DNA from: Orientallactaga sibirica
Lineage: Eukaryota; Chordata; Mammalia; Rodentia; Dipodidae
DNA length: 64,000 nt
Direction: 5' to 3'
Assembly (NCBI GenBank): GCA_036365145.1
Contig: JAEOAD010000018.1
Location: forward strand, 14,614,501-14,678,500
Part shown: positions 1 through 11,583 of the stretch, piece after piece
Position numbering within the stretch: position 1 is the first letter of the stretch
Layout: each line of letters begins with the position of its first letter
Position numbers and translations under genes: made by a program
The notes under the pieces: generated by a model
Told to the model about the DNA's origin: nothing
The model's database searches: none
What the model saw: the letters and a program-made list of their open reading frames with translations, nothing else

Positions 1-301
1 GACAATAAATTCATTTGCTCCAATATCAATCAAGATAAAGTTTTAGACATTAGGGAAATCTATAATTAGGTGCATCCTTGCCAAACATGGTTGATGTCAA
101 AGTGAGTGTGGAGATAGAGATATCAGACACGCATGCTTGATCACATTTGCCCAGAAAGAAAGGATCCAGGACCCAGTCTCTTTTCTTTTTTCCTCCTGAA
201 GATAGGCTGCCACAGAACTTCAGAAAACCATATCCTGATTCATAGGTAGTGAGTGCATTTTGCAGATCAAATGCTATCACACCTTATGCATTCTGGAGAG
301 C

Positions 302-335
<34 letters not shown>

Positions 336-465
336 TGCACATGAGCCTATATGTGTGTGTCTCTGTGTATGCATGAGTATCATGTAATTGAGGTTTTAAA
401 TTGTTCTTGCAAACCCCTGCCATATTTCATCAATATATAGTGGTTGTACTAAATATAAAAATATG
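1..465. other. Unique sequence with a (GT)n microsatellite
   Basis: No gene or repeat family is recognised. A (GT)n run followed by a short (GC)n run lies at about 303-335. The only reading frames are short and interrupted, with no splice or codon pattern suggesting an exon. Confidence 0.6.
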
Positions 466-600
466 TTTGTGATGGTTTGATTCATGTGTCCCCCATAAAC
501 TTAGATGTTCTGAATGCTAGGTTCCCAGCTGATGGAGATTTGGGAATTAAATATCTTCTGGAGGTTTTGTAACTTTCCACCCACCCCATAGCCTACATTC
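466..600 (+). mobile_element. 5' part of a MaLR-type LTR
   Basis: The stretch opens with a 'gtgatggtttgattcatgtg' start and continues 'cccccataaactta..gttcccagct'. This matches the LTR copies near 35.82 and 36.61 kb in this window. The start resembles rodent ORR1/MT (ERVL-MaLR) LTRs. Only about the first third is present; the rest fades into T-rich sequence ending in a poly(T) run near 692-712. Confidence 0.6.
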
Positions 601-719
601 CATTTTATTTTCTTCTCATGCATTCTATTGCCCTTTCCCTATTCTTCAGCGTCTGTTTTTTTAAGGCATGTTACTTACACAATTACAGCCAGTTTTTTTT
701 TTTTTTTTTTTTAAATTTT

Positions 720-1410
720 ATCTGTGCCTGATTTTGTATTATAATGATAGAGCTGAGTTGTTGCCAAAGAAACCATATAGATAAAGGGCCATAGCTCCAT
801 GGCTAAAATGTTTGCAATGCAAACATTAAAGTCTGAGTTCAGGGGCTGGAGAGATAGCTTAGCAATTAAGGCATTTGCTTGCAAAGCCAAAGGATCCCTG
901 TTTGTTTCTCCAGGATCTACGTAAGCCAGATGCACAAGGGGGTGCATGCATCTGGAGTTCATTCGCAGTGGCTGGAGGCCCTAGCAGGCCCATTCTCTCT
1001 CTCTCTCTGCCTCTTTCTCTCTCTCTTAAATAAATAAATAAAGTATATTTAAAAGAAAAAAATTCTTTAAAAAAAAGATCTGAGTTCAATCCCCAGCACC
1101 CTCATAAAATGCAAAGTGTGGTAGTGTGTACTTATATTCTAGTTCTAGGAAGGTAGGGCCAAGAAGATCTCTGGGGTTCACTAGCCAGCTAGTCTGGCTT
1201 ACTTCATGAGTTTAGCACCCATAAAGAGACCCAGTCTGAAGAATAGGTGAAGGGGTGAATTCCTGAGGATTATACCAGAGATTGTCCTTTGGCCTCAATA
1301 TGCATGTATGTGCACAGTAGTACACATACACAAACACATGTGTGCACTCACATGTACATGAACATGTGTACACACATGCATACCACACACATAAAATATA
1401 CATATAACTT
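720..1410 (+). mobile_element. B4-type SINE split by a DIP-like SINE
   Basis: The right part (1079-1405) reads like a rodent B4 body: 'gttcaatccccagcacc', a 'ctagccagctagtctggctta' core, then 'tcctttggcctcaatatgca' and a CA-rich 3' end. The left part (720-841) is probably its degraded head. A DIP-like SINE sits inside it, flanked by 'tctgagttca' at 832-841 and again at 1079-1088, which identifies the host as older. Family assignment is by eye. Confidence 0.6.
842..1078 (+). mobile_element. DIP-like tRNA-derived SINE
   Basis: It has the full-length architecture: a tRNA-like head 'ggggctggagagatagctta' (box A region), the 'ccagatgcacaagg' and 'gcatctggagttc' body, a (CT)n tract, then AATAAATAAATA and an A-rich tail. 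Flanking 10-bp direct repeats 'tctgagttca' mark a target-primed insertion. The short translated frames over it are non-coding. Confidence 0.9.
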
Positions 1411-1423
1411 ATTTAATACCCAC

Positions 1424-1745
1424 TTCTCATGTTACTGTGACAATACCTGACAAAAGAAATTTAAGGCAAGAAGAATTTAATCTGGCACATTGTATCATAA
1501 GAGGAAAGCATGGCTCCCAAGAGAGACTAGTCCTCAGTCAGGCAGCAGAGATTGATGAATGCTGGTTCTCTACCCAATTTCTCCTTTTTGTTCTGTCTGG
1601 CATTCCTGCCCACGATATGTTCTTGTCCATGTTCAGGTTGGTCCCTCTTGCTTCAGTTAAAACTCTCTTACCTACACAGCCAGAAGTTCATCTCCTAGGT
1701 AATTCTAAATTCTGTCAAGTTGAGAAGATAAATTATCACAATATT
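1424..1745 (-). mobile_element. MT-like MaLR LTR
   Basis: On the plus strand it reads 'ttactgtgacaatacctgac', then 'aatttaatctgg', 'gattgatgaatgctggttct' and 'ctgtcaagttgagaagat'. This is the complement of the familiar rodent MT-type MaLR LTR. The 103-aa plus-strand frame through it is antisense LTR, not a gene. Confidence 0.75.
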
Positions 1746-2500
1746 TAATTCTCAAAGCCTGAAATAGTTTACCTCTGTCTCATTATAGTAAAATAATGCT
1801 GGTCAATAATATAAGGTCCAAAATCAGAAGTCAATTACCCAGACATAGGAAACTGATGCATTATTGTCTGGGACCCTCATGGCTTCTGTGAGCAGTGGAA
1901 ACAAAGCTAGAAATTATCCACCTGGCCATACCTTGCTATACATCACAATATACTGCTAGTCTTAAAACTGTTAATTGGCTTTTCCTGTTACTTGAGGATT
2001 AAAAACATTACAAGTATAAGCTTCTAATCAAAAAAGACGAAAAATTTTAGTTGTACATGTATATTTTTCTGTCATATCATGTTCCTATTAAACAGAATTT
2101 ATCACATTTTGAATCAAGTAAGTAATAGGCCTATCAAATCTAGTAGAGTAACTATAAGAACACTGTGGTTTGTAAGAAATTTAGCTTTTCAATTGAATCC
2201 TGGGGATATTTTATAGCTTTAAAATACTGAAAGTCTAAATTAAAAATACACAATCTGTCATCTTATATGACGTAGTTGACTATACTTTATGACTGGGATA
2301 GAAATTTTAATCACCTGTCTTGTAGTAAGTAAAATATTGTCAAGCTAAACTAAGGTATATTTAATATATTTAAAAGAAACATATGACAACTTGTTGTTTT
2401 GAAAGACATTAAATTAATCATAGATAATAATTTTAATATTTATAAGTATGCATTCATAGAGATACATTTGAAAATAAGTCTGAAATAACAATTAGATGTC
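1746..2500. other. Unique AT-rich sequence
   Basis: Nothing recognisable: no ORF of note, no repeat signature, no microsatellite. Confidence 0.5.
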
Positions 2501-2757
2501 AGGCTAGAGAGATGGCTTAGCAGTTAAGGTATCTGCCTGCAAAGCCTAAGAATACTTGTTCAAATCTCCAGGTCCCAGTTATAGCCAGATGCAAAAGTGA
2601 CACAAGTGTGCAATGTCGCACATGTGCACAAGGGTGTGCACACATCTGCAGTTAGTTCACAGCAGCTGAAAGGGCCAGGTACTCCCATTCTGTCTCTGCC
2701 TCTTCCTCTCTCTCTTTCTCTCTCTCTGTCTCTCTAAAATTAAAAAAAAAAAAAAAG
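2501..2757 (+). mobile_element. DIP-like SINE, long subfamily
   Basis: It has the 'aggctagagagatggcttag' head and a poly(A) tail. Between 'ccagatgc' and 'catctgcag' it carries about 35 extra bases containing repeated 'cacaag/cacatgtgcac' units. The same extension is present in the copies at 26.93 and 39.88 kb. It ends in a (CT)n tract and 15 A's. Confidence 0.85.
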
Positions 2758-3180
2758 TATTGATTGAGATGTCTTTAATTTCTGTTTCTTGGGGAATAAC
2801 CAAGAAACTCAAAACAAAATGAAGTGAACAGCAGGGTATTATTAATTAGATTTTTCTAATTCATTTTCTAATTAAATTTTAATGAGAACCAATTTGATTA
2901 TCCAGTGCTAGGAAAGTGACACTCTACTGATAATTCATTGTAATCTATAAATGTTTCAAAAGATTCCAGAAAATTTTTGTGTCTTTTTTCTTCTGGTAAA
3001 ATGATGAACCTGAAGCTAAGGGAAGCATCAATTAATCAGGCTTGTAATTCTGAATTAAAGAATGATTTGTAGTAACATATTTGTCTGAAAGCATAAAATT
3101 AATTTTATCATATAAATAGTTTTAAATTATTTATTCTTATTATCAGCATTTTACTTCATTGAATTAAAGTACACTGTTTT
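2758..3180. other. Unique AT-rich sequence
   Basis: No gene or repeat family recognised. Confidence 0.5.
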
Positions 3181-3810
3181 GGGTTTTGAGAGCAACAGAG
3201 CCTATCTTAGCTCAGGATGGGCCTAGCTTAGGTGTTAGTGAACCAGACACACAACAGTCTCTAAAGCTCCCCAAGCCAGTGTCTCTCAAGTTCACTGTCC
3301 TATGACCTGTGAAGAATAAGTGCAGACATGGCAGAAGAGTAAATTAAACAAGGATTTATTAGAATAGAAAATAAATCAGAAGCACTGCCAGTCTGGGAGG
3401 GATCCTGAGCAAGTAGCTGACAAGGGACTTGGATCATGGGTTTTTATACCCTTGTGGATGTTTATTAAATAGCAAGTTGAACAGATTACATTGATGACTT
3501 TACATGGGTACTGAGGAATTGAACTTGGGTCCTTAGGCTTTGTAGGCAACTGAATTAACCACTGAGTTACTTCTCTAGCCCCACTTTAAATGTTTGTGGG
3601 ACTCAGCTGAACCTACTGAGTCAGCATAAATCAGTGCATTGGGCCATTTGAAAATCAGGGCATTTTTTGGATTTTAGTTCCCAGAATCTGATTCTGGACA
3701 TATAAAATTTCTGTGCTCATTGGCTCTGTCAGGCCATACACATATCTGCTGATCCTTTTCTGGCCTATAACTCTGGCTTCCTACAAAATGGGGTTGCCTT
3801 ATTCTTAATT
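3181..3810 (-). mobile_element. Candidate ERV LTR interrupted by a SINE fragment
   Basis: Read on the minus strand, an AATAAATCC signal (plus-strand 'ggatttatt' near 3350) is followed by a U5-like GC-richer stretch, and a promoter-like stretch (3590-3810) lies upstream. A truncated minus-strand DIP-like SINE (3505-3583) interrupts it. I do not recognise the family, and termini and TSD were not found. The call rests on LTR-like composition only. Confidence 0.35.
3505..3583 (-). mobile_element. Fragment of DIP-like SINE
   Basis: 'gggtactgaggaattgaact' through 'accactgagttac..ctctagcccc' is the complement of the tRNA-like head of the DIP-like SINE. The body and tail are missing. Confidence 0.7.
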
Positions 3811-4590
3811 CCTATCCATACTATCAAACACTGAATTTAAGAAAAATCATCTAGTTAACTACATTAGTTGAGAAGACAGTTTAGGGTTGTGAGAAGTGTG
3901 AGTTTACAGTTAGTCATTCATCCAGTGTAGCTCTTCAGGAGGTGTTCCGCCTCAGGAAACTTCATGAGGACTTTGATGATGTTCCTCTCTTTATCCTTGA
4001 ACCTCATGCTCACCAGGAAGATGAGGTGAGTTATCAGCAGAATCAAAAAATTCTTAGCATCATCCTTCTCCTTCTAAGGTCAAGAGTTCAATACAACAGT
4101 AGTATGATACTACATTTAAAGTGGGGATGAAGCATATTGAGAGTATACAAACATCTGTGGGGTAGAGAAGTAAAAGTTACCTGCAAGGTAAAATGGGGCT
4201 TTATCTGAACATAGATACATGGATATATGTGCCCTTCTGCTCCCACAAAGTGAACCTATTTCTGTTTCTCACATTTCACAAAGATATATTTTCAGCATTA
4301 AGTGCAAATCAGTTCATTAATGTGTAAGGTGATTTGAGTTCTTCATTATTACCCTCTATTATTTGCTGTCCTGCCCAATTTTCCCTTACCTACCTGAAAG
4401 CTGAAAAACTACATTTAGATTTTTTTCATTGTTGTTTGGGTTAAGTGTTGAATGCTTAATAACTTATCTTCATTATGGGAGGAAATTATAAAATTCAGTG
4501 TTCTATATTTGCCTTTAACCTGAAATATTACATTCATTATTTAGTCACTAACCTTACCAGAGAATCACTCATGAAAAACAGTAAAGTCTG
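3811..4590. other. Unique sequence
   Basis: No recognised repeat or gene. A 62-codon frame at 3942-4130 has no supporting features. Confidence 0.5.
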
Positions 4591-5065
4591 GAATCAGTAA
4601 GAGAAAGTGTCTCAAGAAAAACCAAGAAGCTGAGTGATGAAGAGGGACATCTGATGTTCTCTGGCCTCCACAGGTATGCACATGGGCACCACATCAGCAC
4701 ATACATGGGCAAATACTAGATTATACACACACATTCACACACAAAAACAACCACACAACCACCCTCCCCACACACATATTATGCACATGAACAAAATAGC
4801 CATACACTGTAGTAGAGTGCTGTAATCTCAGCATGCCTGTGGCAAGAAGAGAGGCAGAGACAGGAGAATCTGTATTAAGCTCACAGGACAGTTGTCCTGG
4901 GAAACTGAGAGGCACACAATGAGAGATTCTGTCTGAAACAAGGTGGGTGCTGAGGACCAGCATCTGAAAGTTGTCCTTTGACCTCTACATGCATGCTGGT
5001 GCATGTGCATGCCCCAGCCCACACACACCAGAAAACAAAAGGGTAGACATTAAGTTGTTAGTAAA
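4591..5065 (+). mobile_element. B3/B4-type SINE fragments with CA-rich ends
   Basis: Two adjacent SINE-like segments are seen. The first ends in 'gatgttctctggcctccaca' and a CA-rich tail (4640-4790). The second has 'gtgctgtaatctcagcatgc', 'gaggcagagacagg', 'gttgtcctttgacctctaca' and another CA-rich end (4805-5035). These are B3/B4-family hallmarks in rodents. Exact boundaries are uncertain. Confidence 0.55.
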
Positions 5066-5523
5066 AAAAAAAAAATACTGAATCCATCATGCATAATGCA
5101 GTTTAGAACAGAATCTCATAATGTGTTTGGAAAGGATACTCTGAAGTCCACATATATAATATGGCTATAGTAATGGATTTTCCCTGAATAAAAGTGTATG
5201 GTCATAGCATTTTTATCTTATGTAGATGTGAACTAATCCCTTATGTATCATTTATTGATTGTTCAATAAATTCAGGTGAGATAGTTTATATATAATTGTT
5301 GTATAGCTAATTCCTCTAAATTGAAAAGCTCTCTTCCTGGAATCTGGAGACCTATATAACTCAAAAAGCTAGTCAAAATTACAAGACCTAGGTGGAATCA
5401 TTATTCGGTCTGTTGTCAGTACCATGTATGGTTAACAGGCACTGGTTCATTTCTCTCAGAAATTGCAGGAAATAATAAAGTGGACTATCAATTGCTATAA
5501 ATGACTTTCAACTCTTATGAAAA
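5066..5523. other. Unique sequence
   Basis: Nothing recognisable. Confidence 0.5.
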
Positions 5524-5534
5524 AGAGAGACCTG

Positions 5535-5678
5535 CTGGGTGTGGTGGCACACACCTTTAATCCCAGCACTTGGGAGGGAGAGTTAGAAGGATCGCCATGA
5601 GTTCAAGGCCAGCCTGAGACTACTGGGTGAATTTCAGGTCAGCCTGGGCTAGAGCTAGACCCTACCTCAAAGAAAGAG
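5535..5678 (+). mobile_element. B1 SINE
   Basis: It begins 'ctgggtgtggtggcacacac', continues 'tttaatcccagcacttggga', and ends with the right-half 'agcctgggctagag'. The 11-bp repeat 'agagagacctg' flanks it at 5524-5534 and 5679-5689, so both ends of the insertion are defined. Confidence 0.92.
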
Positions 5679-5727
5679 AGAGAGACCTGTCTAATAAAAA
5701 TTAAGTGCAAGTACTATTGTCATTTGT

Positions 5728-5991
5728 TGTATTTATTTTATTTTATTTTTGTATTTTTTTATGAGACATGGGGAGAAAGAGACATAGAGATGGAGAGAGA
5801 GAGAATTGGCATGCCAGGGCCTCCACCCACTACAATCAAACTCCAGATGCATGCACCATCTTGTGCTCATGTACTACTTTATATGCTTGCACTACCTTGT
5901 GCATCTGGTTTATGTGGGATCTGGAGAGTCAAACATGAACCCCAAAGCTTCGCAGGCAAATACCTTAACAGCTGATCCATCTTTCGAGCAC
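5728..5991 (-). mobile_element. DIP-like SINE
   Basis: Tail-first on the plus strand: T-rich 'attttattttattttt', a purine tract, 'ctccagatgcatgcacc', then the head complement 'gctgatccatc'. An internal stretch is duplicated: 'caccatcttgtgc' and 'cactaccttgtgc' are 40 bp apart. A weak 'catttgt' TSD flanks it at 5721 and 5992. The two overlapping plus-strand frames here are SINE artefacts. Confidence 0.85.
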
Positions 5992-6137
5992 CATTTGTCA
6001 TATTGTTTTATTTATATTATACTTATTTTTGTTTATTTTTAAAGATAGATGTAATTATTACAGAGAAAAAATGCTAATATTACTTAATACTTGAATAAAT
6101 ATTACTGCAACAATTTCATAAAAGTCATAAGAACCTG

Positions 6138-6287
6138 ACTGGAGAATTGGCTTAGTGGTTAAATGCTTGCCTGTGAAACCTAAAGACCTTGGTTAGAGGC
6201 TCGATTCTCCAGGACCCACATAAGCCAGATGCACAAGGGACGCATGCATCTGGAGTTTGTTTGCAGTAGATGGAGGCCCTGGGGCAC

Positions 6288-6329
<42 letters not shown>

Positions 6330-6397
6330 CTGCCTATTTCTGTATCTCTCTCTCAAATAAATGAATTTTAAAAAAATTTAAATTAATTTTAAAAAAA
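6138..6397 (+). mobile_element. DIP-like SINE
   Basis: It has a complete head, body, about 34 bases of (CT)n and an A-rich tail. It is flanked by 'gtcataagaacctg' (6124-6137) and 'gttataagaacctg' (6398-6411), a 14-bp TSD with one mismatch. Confidence 0.92.
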
Positions 6398-6411
6398 GTT
6401 ATAAGAACCTG

Positions 6412-7058
6412 CCAAACAAATATAAGGTAAGATATTTTGTATAAGAAAATCTGCATTAAAATCCACACCATCACATTCTAATTCCGTAAGCTTGCATAAG
6501 TTATTTTGCTTTACCTCTTTGAACCTATATTTTGGCATTATTATATAAAACCAGTAACTTTTAATACTTAGATTATTCAATTAAACATGATTATAAAATT
6601 AGATATGATTAACTTAATAAAGTATTTACCAAATTTTACAGCTTTAGTGATTAAAAATCTAGCTTGTTATATTATTTTATATGCCTTTGTTTCCAAATAG
6701 TAGACCTAAGTCAAATTAACTAAAAGAATTCGTTGTCACATGCTTAAAAGGGGCACAGGAAAACATTTTAATCTGGCTCACTAAGGTAAATGAAAATGTC
6801 ATAAGAGCACTAGGTTATTTTCTTTGTATTGGCAATACTCAGTAAATTATTTTTCTTTCTTTCTTTTTTTTTTTTTTCATTCACAGGTGAGTTCTGATTA
6901 GTCCTATGGTTTAATATGGCTGTATCTTTCTAGATATCACAGCTAGGCATAGTAATGGCCCATTATTTTGATATATAAATATTTTCTAGAGTAATTCTAG
7001 TTGTCTTTTTTTTTTTTTTTTACTAAAATGATACATATGCCTACTTTATGTTGAAAGC
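6412..7058. other. Unique AT-rich sequence with T-rich tracts
   Basis: No gene recognised. T-rich runs lie at about 6849-6878 and 7003-7021. Confidence 0.5.
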
Positions 7059-7290
7059 TAAGAGTAGCAGTGAGTTCAGTTGGTAGAGTGCCTACGCAAA
7101 CCCTGGGTTCCATCCCCAGCACTGTGTAAACTGGATATGGTGGCATACATCTATCTCTTTCCTAGAACTAGGAAGGTAGAGGCAGGAGGATCAATAGTTC
7201 CAGGGTATTCTTGGCTGTATAGCAAGTGTGAGGCTAGCTTACAAATGTGATACCCTGTTCAAAAAATGGTAGGAAGAAGATGGAAGCATT
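7059..7290 (+). mobile_element. ID/B1-hybrid SINE
   Basis: A tRNA/ID-like head ('cagttggtagagtgcct', 'gggttccatccccagcac') runs directly into a B1-like half ('ggatatggtggcatacatct', 'gaggcaggaggatca', 'ttcttggctgtatagcaag'). This is the arrangement of rodent ID_B1/B4-type composite SINEs. It is degraded and no TSD was found. Confidence 0.65.
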
Positions 7291-7575
7291 TTTATCAATA
7301 TTTCAATCCACCTGAAATGGATTTTGAGGATTCAAAAATTTCAAGTCTGCTTTTTGAATTTTGATTTTTAATTTACTTGAAAAACAGTTACCACTCTTTA
7401 ATAAAAAAGAAATAAAAATTATTAATGAAATATTTCCTAAACACACATAAAATCTAGTGAATTGTTCATTTTAATCAATAAAAATATATTAAATTTTAAA
7501 TATCTAATAAGGGAAATAATTTCTTTATCTTTGGAAACATTAAGTAAAATTAAAATATAAAAATGTCAAATTGAA

Positions 7576-7723
7576 GCTGGAATGGTGGCACACACCTTTA
7601 ATCTCAGCACTTGGGGACAGAGGTAGGAGGATTTCTATAAATTTGAGGCCACCATAAGTATACATAGTGAATTCCAGTTCAGCCTGGGATAGTGTGAGAC
7701 CTTACCTAAAAAAAAAAAAAAAT
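7576..7723 (+). mobile_element. B1 SINE
   Basis: 'gctggaatggtggcacacac' start, 'tttaatctcagcacttgggg', 'agcctgggatagtgtgagac' and a poly(A) tail. A short 'tcaaatt' repeat on both sides is a possible TSD. Confidence 0.88.
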
Positions 7724-7725
7724 CA

Positions 7726-10043
7726 AATTTAATCATACATAGTTTACAAAAGTTATAGCACATGAAGATGAAATGTGAATGTGCAATTGTTCCCCAAAGA
7801 GTCATGGCATCATTGCAGGATAAAATGTGTATTCAGTGTGATTCTTTAAATGACTAAGAAGCAGAGGCCTGTGCACCAACCAGCTGCTGTCATTGCCTGT
7901 TCTTCTTTTGTACTAGATACAACTTCAATGTTACAAGGTCACTTTACCACAAATATTACCTTTGGTAATGTGGAAGAAATGTTACTAGCTAGAACTACAC
8001 TTATAGAAGAACATGAAATTATAAGAAGTCTTTGACTTTTTATGATAAAAATTTGATTTATTTAGAAGGAATTATTCCATTTAAATCTTAACATTGGCCT
8101 GTTTTACCATATGTTTTTATTATTGTGACTTTTTTTTGTTCCTTCCGCATAATGACAATAGTTTCTTCAATTGTAAAGAGAATAAATTTTTATGGAAAAA
8201 GATTGTAAAGCATTATATTTGGCCTTTCTGTTTGGTGTCAAGATGTGATGCAATGGAAAACTGACACATCACTGCTGTGCTCATTCCAGTCAATGATTAC
8301 AAAGGTTTCCTTTTATGGAAGAAATTTCTTTATTTCTAATTTTATCTTTAAATTTTTATGCATTGTGTCTCTATAAACTACATAACCCACCCAAGACAGC
8401 TAACGATTTAACATCTCCCAGATGCTTAAAACCATGTAGGAAAAATAAAGTATCCAGACCAAACAATTAAGCCACAATTATTATGAATGTCATTCTCACT
8501 GATGGGCACCTGAATTCTTTGTGACTAGCATGTATTTAGGGGTTGTTAATTAATATTTGGTAGTCTTTACAACTCAAGATATGCCATGGTATTTCACAAT
8601 AACAGAAGGTGTGGAGATATTCAAACATAATGGTAGTTAAAAATAAATCTCACAATATTGCTTCCATGGGCTTTTACTGCAGTATACAAGAATACTTACC
8701 ACCCCCTAAACTTCCATGTTATCACAAGACAATCATGAAAATAGTAATTGTCTTCAACTTTATATTTGACCAGAAATATTGCTGACATTTAAAACCTAAC
8801 ATTAAGGGAAATTTCTAATGCTATGTTTCATCAAGTTAGTTTAGAGTTATAACTCTTACCTATAATTTGCTTATTGTATGGAACTTTAAGTGATGACTAT
8901 GATTTTGTAGGGAGATGGAAGATGTCATTAGGTAAGAGATGACAACTGAGGATTAATTTACTTGGGGAAAGAAAGGAAAATACTAGAAGGCATTATCTCA
9001 GTGCCTTCAAATATGACTATCGAGGGTTCAGCATTCACAGACGTGCTTGATTCACAATAATTAAATATACATGAGAAAGAGCCCTTTAAGCCAAATCACA
9101 AGTAAGCTCATTTCAAAATGGAAATTCCTTCCAAATGACTAAAATTGTTGTCTGTGATCCAGGAAAATCTCAGCCTGCTGCGTAGACCATGGGAAGTTGG
9201 TTACTCACTGCAATGTGGCTGGGTGGCATGGAAACAAAGCAAGGACAAGTAGTGGCTTGGCCAAGGTGAGTAGGAGCCACACTAAAGCTGAAATGCCTTC
9301 CTTCTTTGGGTACCACTAGATAAGCATGTTCATTGTGTGACTCTTTTAGAATATCTTTGATTATTTCTGGCTAACCATAACTTTTCACAGTCTTTCTTCA
9401 CATAGAAATCAGGTATGTACAAACACAGCTACATCTTTCTTAAATGACTTCTGTTTCACATTTAGTGAGTTTTAAGATTTCCCTACTTATTTTAAGTAGC
9501 ACATTTGCAATCTGAGATTACTATGGAATTTTTCTGATAATAATCAAAATCTCAAAGACTTATTTACTGAATTATATCTCATGCCTTCCAACAAGTTCTT
9601 TATGTTTCTTCCTGACAGCCATCTATTTCTCCATTTTCTCTGTTCATTTTCTATTTATGATGCTGGTAATTATAATTTAAACCATTGCCAAATTACTAAT
9701 AACCATATGTCACAAGCACATAGGTTCTGATAGATGATGTTCTGAAATCATGTTGATATGACCCACAAATCTGTGAATCATCAACTAAATAGTAGTGAAA
9801 ACACTTGTTCTTCATTCTATTTTTATGCAGAAGACAATTATATGAAGTATTACATTACCTAATTATTAATTAAAATTTTCAAAATAAAATTCACATAACC
9901 AAGTAATGTATTCACACTGGACAGATTGTTGGTTGATTTCCTCAGTTTTCAAAACAGGGTCAGTAACTATGAACAGGATTGGTATAGTCCAGGACAATAG
10001 CAATATTGTCCCAATAGGAACAACTAAACTTGATCTTCACACT
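7726..10043. other. Unique sequence (2.3 kb)
   Basis: This is one of the longest stretches free of recognisable young repeats. A 61-codon frame at 7850-8035 is intact but has no recognised homology and no exon-like boundaries that I trust. Nothing else supports a gene. Confidence 0.5.
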
Positions 10044-10057
10044 GAAGCTAAGTTTTA

Positions 10058-10533
10058 TTACTTATGTTTTGTTTTTATTTTTTTTTAATTAATTTAATTA
10101 ATTAATTAATTAATTAATTTATTTATTTATTTATTTATTTTGGAGAGAGACAGAGAGAGAGAGGGAGAAGAAGACAGATAGAGAATGGGAGTGCCAGCAG
10201 CCTCAGCGGCTACGAAGGCAATCCAAATGCTTGCACCACCTTGTGGGCAAGTGTGGCATTGTGCCCTTGCATCACTTTGGATCTGGCTAAATGTGGGACC
10301 TGGAGATTGAAACTGATGTTCTGTTCTTAGGCTTAGCAGGCAGGTGCCTTAACTGCTAAGCCATCTCTCCAGCCCCTTATTTTTTTATTTTTTTTGAGGT
10401 AGTGTCTCAGTCTAGTTTAGACTGACATAGAATTCATGATATATCCCCTGCCAGGCCTCAAACTTACAGCCATTCTCCTACCTCTGCCTCCTAAGTGCTA
10501 GGATTAAAGGCATGCATCACTACTCCCAGCTTA
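10058..10533 (-). mobile_element. B1 + DIP-like composite SINE
   Basis: Read on the minus strand, a B1 (10533 down to about 10395) with an A/T-rich linker runs directly into a DIP-like SINE (10377 down to about 10085) with an (ATTA/ATTT)n-derived tail. The pair is flanked as a unit by 'gaagctaagtttta' (10044-10057) and 'gaagctaagttta' (10534-10546). The DIP-like half is the variant with an extra 'gggcaagtgtggcattgtgc' segment. The second example of this arrangement is at 42.73 kb. Confidence 0.88.
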
Positions 10534-10546
10534 GAAGCTAAGTTTA

Positions 10547-11583
10547 TGAGAGATCTGATAGAACCAGCAGAATTTTTTTAAGGTAAGAAAATTAATTTTT
10601 ATCTAATGTTATTGAGAAATAAATATTTATTGTAAACCATTGTACTTTATATTTTTAAATGCAGTAATTATGCAATCTCTTGCCTTTTGTTCCTTTTTAA
10701 AGGGATAGATATATATCAACAAATTTTTTATTGTATTCTTATATAAGATATTTATAACATATCTTAACTCATGATGTAATACCTTCAATATATGTTGTAG
10801 CCTACTATTTATATTTAATATTGACAGTGGTAGGATTATTTCAAGGCATATATGGTGAATACTCACACTTCAAAAAAATGAATTTAAAATTCATTTAATC
10901 ATCTCCATATTGTTATACTAACTGGGATTTTCCAATTGCATATGACACCAGAATGAACACCTCTGATATTAAACTTTCCTCTAGTACAGAAAATATGGAT
11001 TTAAAAGTTTCTCCAAATGGAATTAATTTGTCAAAGCAGTATAGTATATATTTCAAATCTGTTCACATACATAATTTTTCTCCTTACAAAATTTTGGAGC
11101 AATTTATGTTTTATCACCAATATATGACATTCCCTTCTTGTGCTCTCATTATAAGTTAAAATTGAAATTTCTGAGCATTTCTTAATTGTGTAGACAGAAA
11201 TAGCAGCTTGCTTTAATTAGAAGTATAATCCAGTTTTAAAATATTGAATTATAAGTATTCCAGTAGAAAAACAAATTGTTCATCAGGAGTCAGGCTCTGA
11301 CCAGTGAGTAACTTAGGCTACATTGGCATTGTTTACTACATAGCAGAACAGCTCAGAGATGGTCTGTAAGGGATTTCTGGATACATAATATATTGGCATT
11401 TCAAAAATTCCTTTGGCAAAGGCTCTCTGTAAATGAAATTAGAAAAGACATGTTTTAAGGCTATTCAAAGTAGCTGAGTTAGTAGTGTATTATAACTAGG
11501 TAAATTTTGAAAACTGATTTTTATCAGTGTCCTGGCTAAAAAGGCAGATTATAAAATGATTGTGAAGAATAAAGACAATGTAG
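10547..11583. other. Unique AT-rich sequence
   Basis: No repeat family or gene recognised. Short frames on both strands show no coding features. Confidence 0.5.

Noticed and set aside
842..930. tRNA-like sequences with box A/B motifs at the start of each DIP-like SINE
   Set aside because: They are SINE heads followed by SINE body, (CT)n and A-tail, not tRNA genes with a cloverleaf and Pol III terminator.
7850..8035. 61-codon frame in unique DNA as a possible exon
   Set aside because: No recognised protein similarity, no convincing splice sites. A conservation test would be needed.
10083..10140. (TTAA)n/(ATTT)n array as an independent satellite or CRISPR-like repeat
   Set aside because: It is the A/T tail of the DIP-like SINE within the composite. 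No spacer structure exists anywhere in the window.
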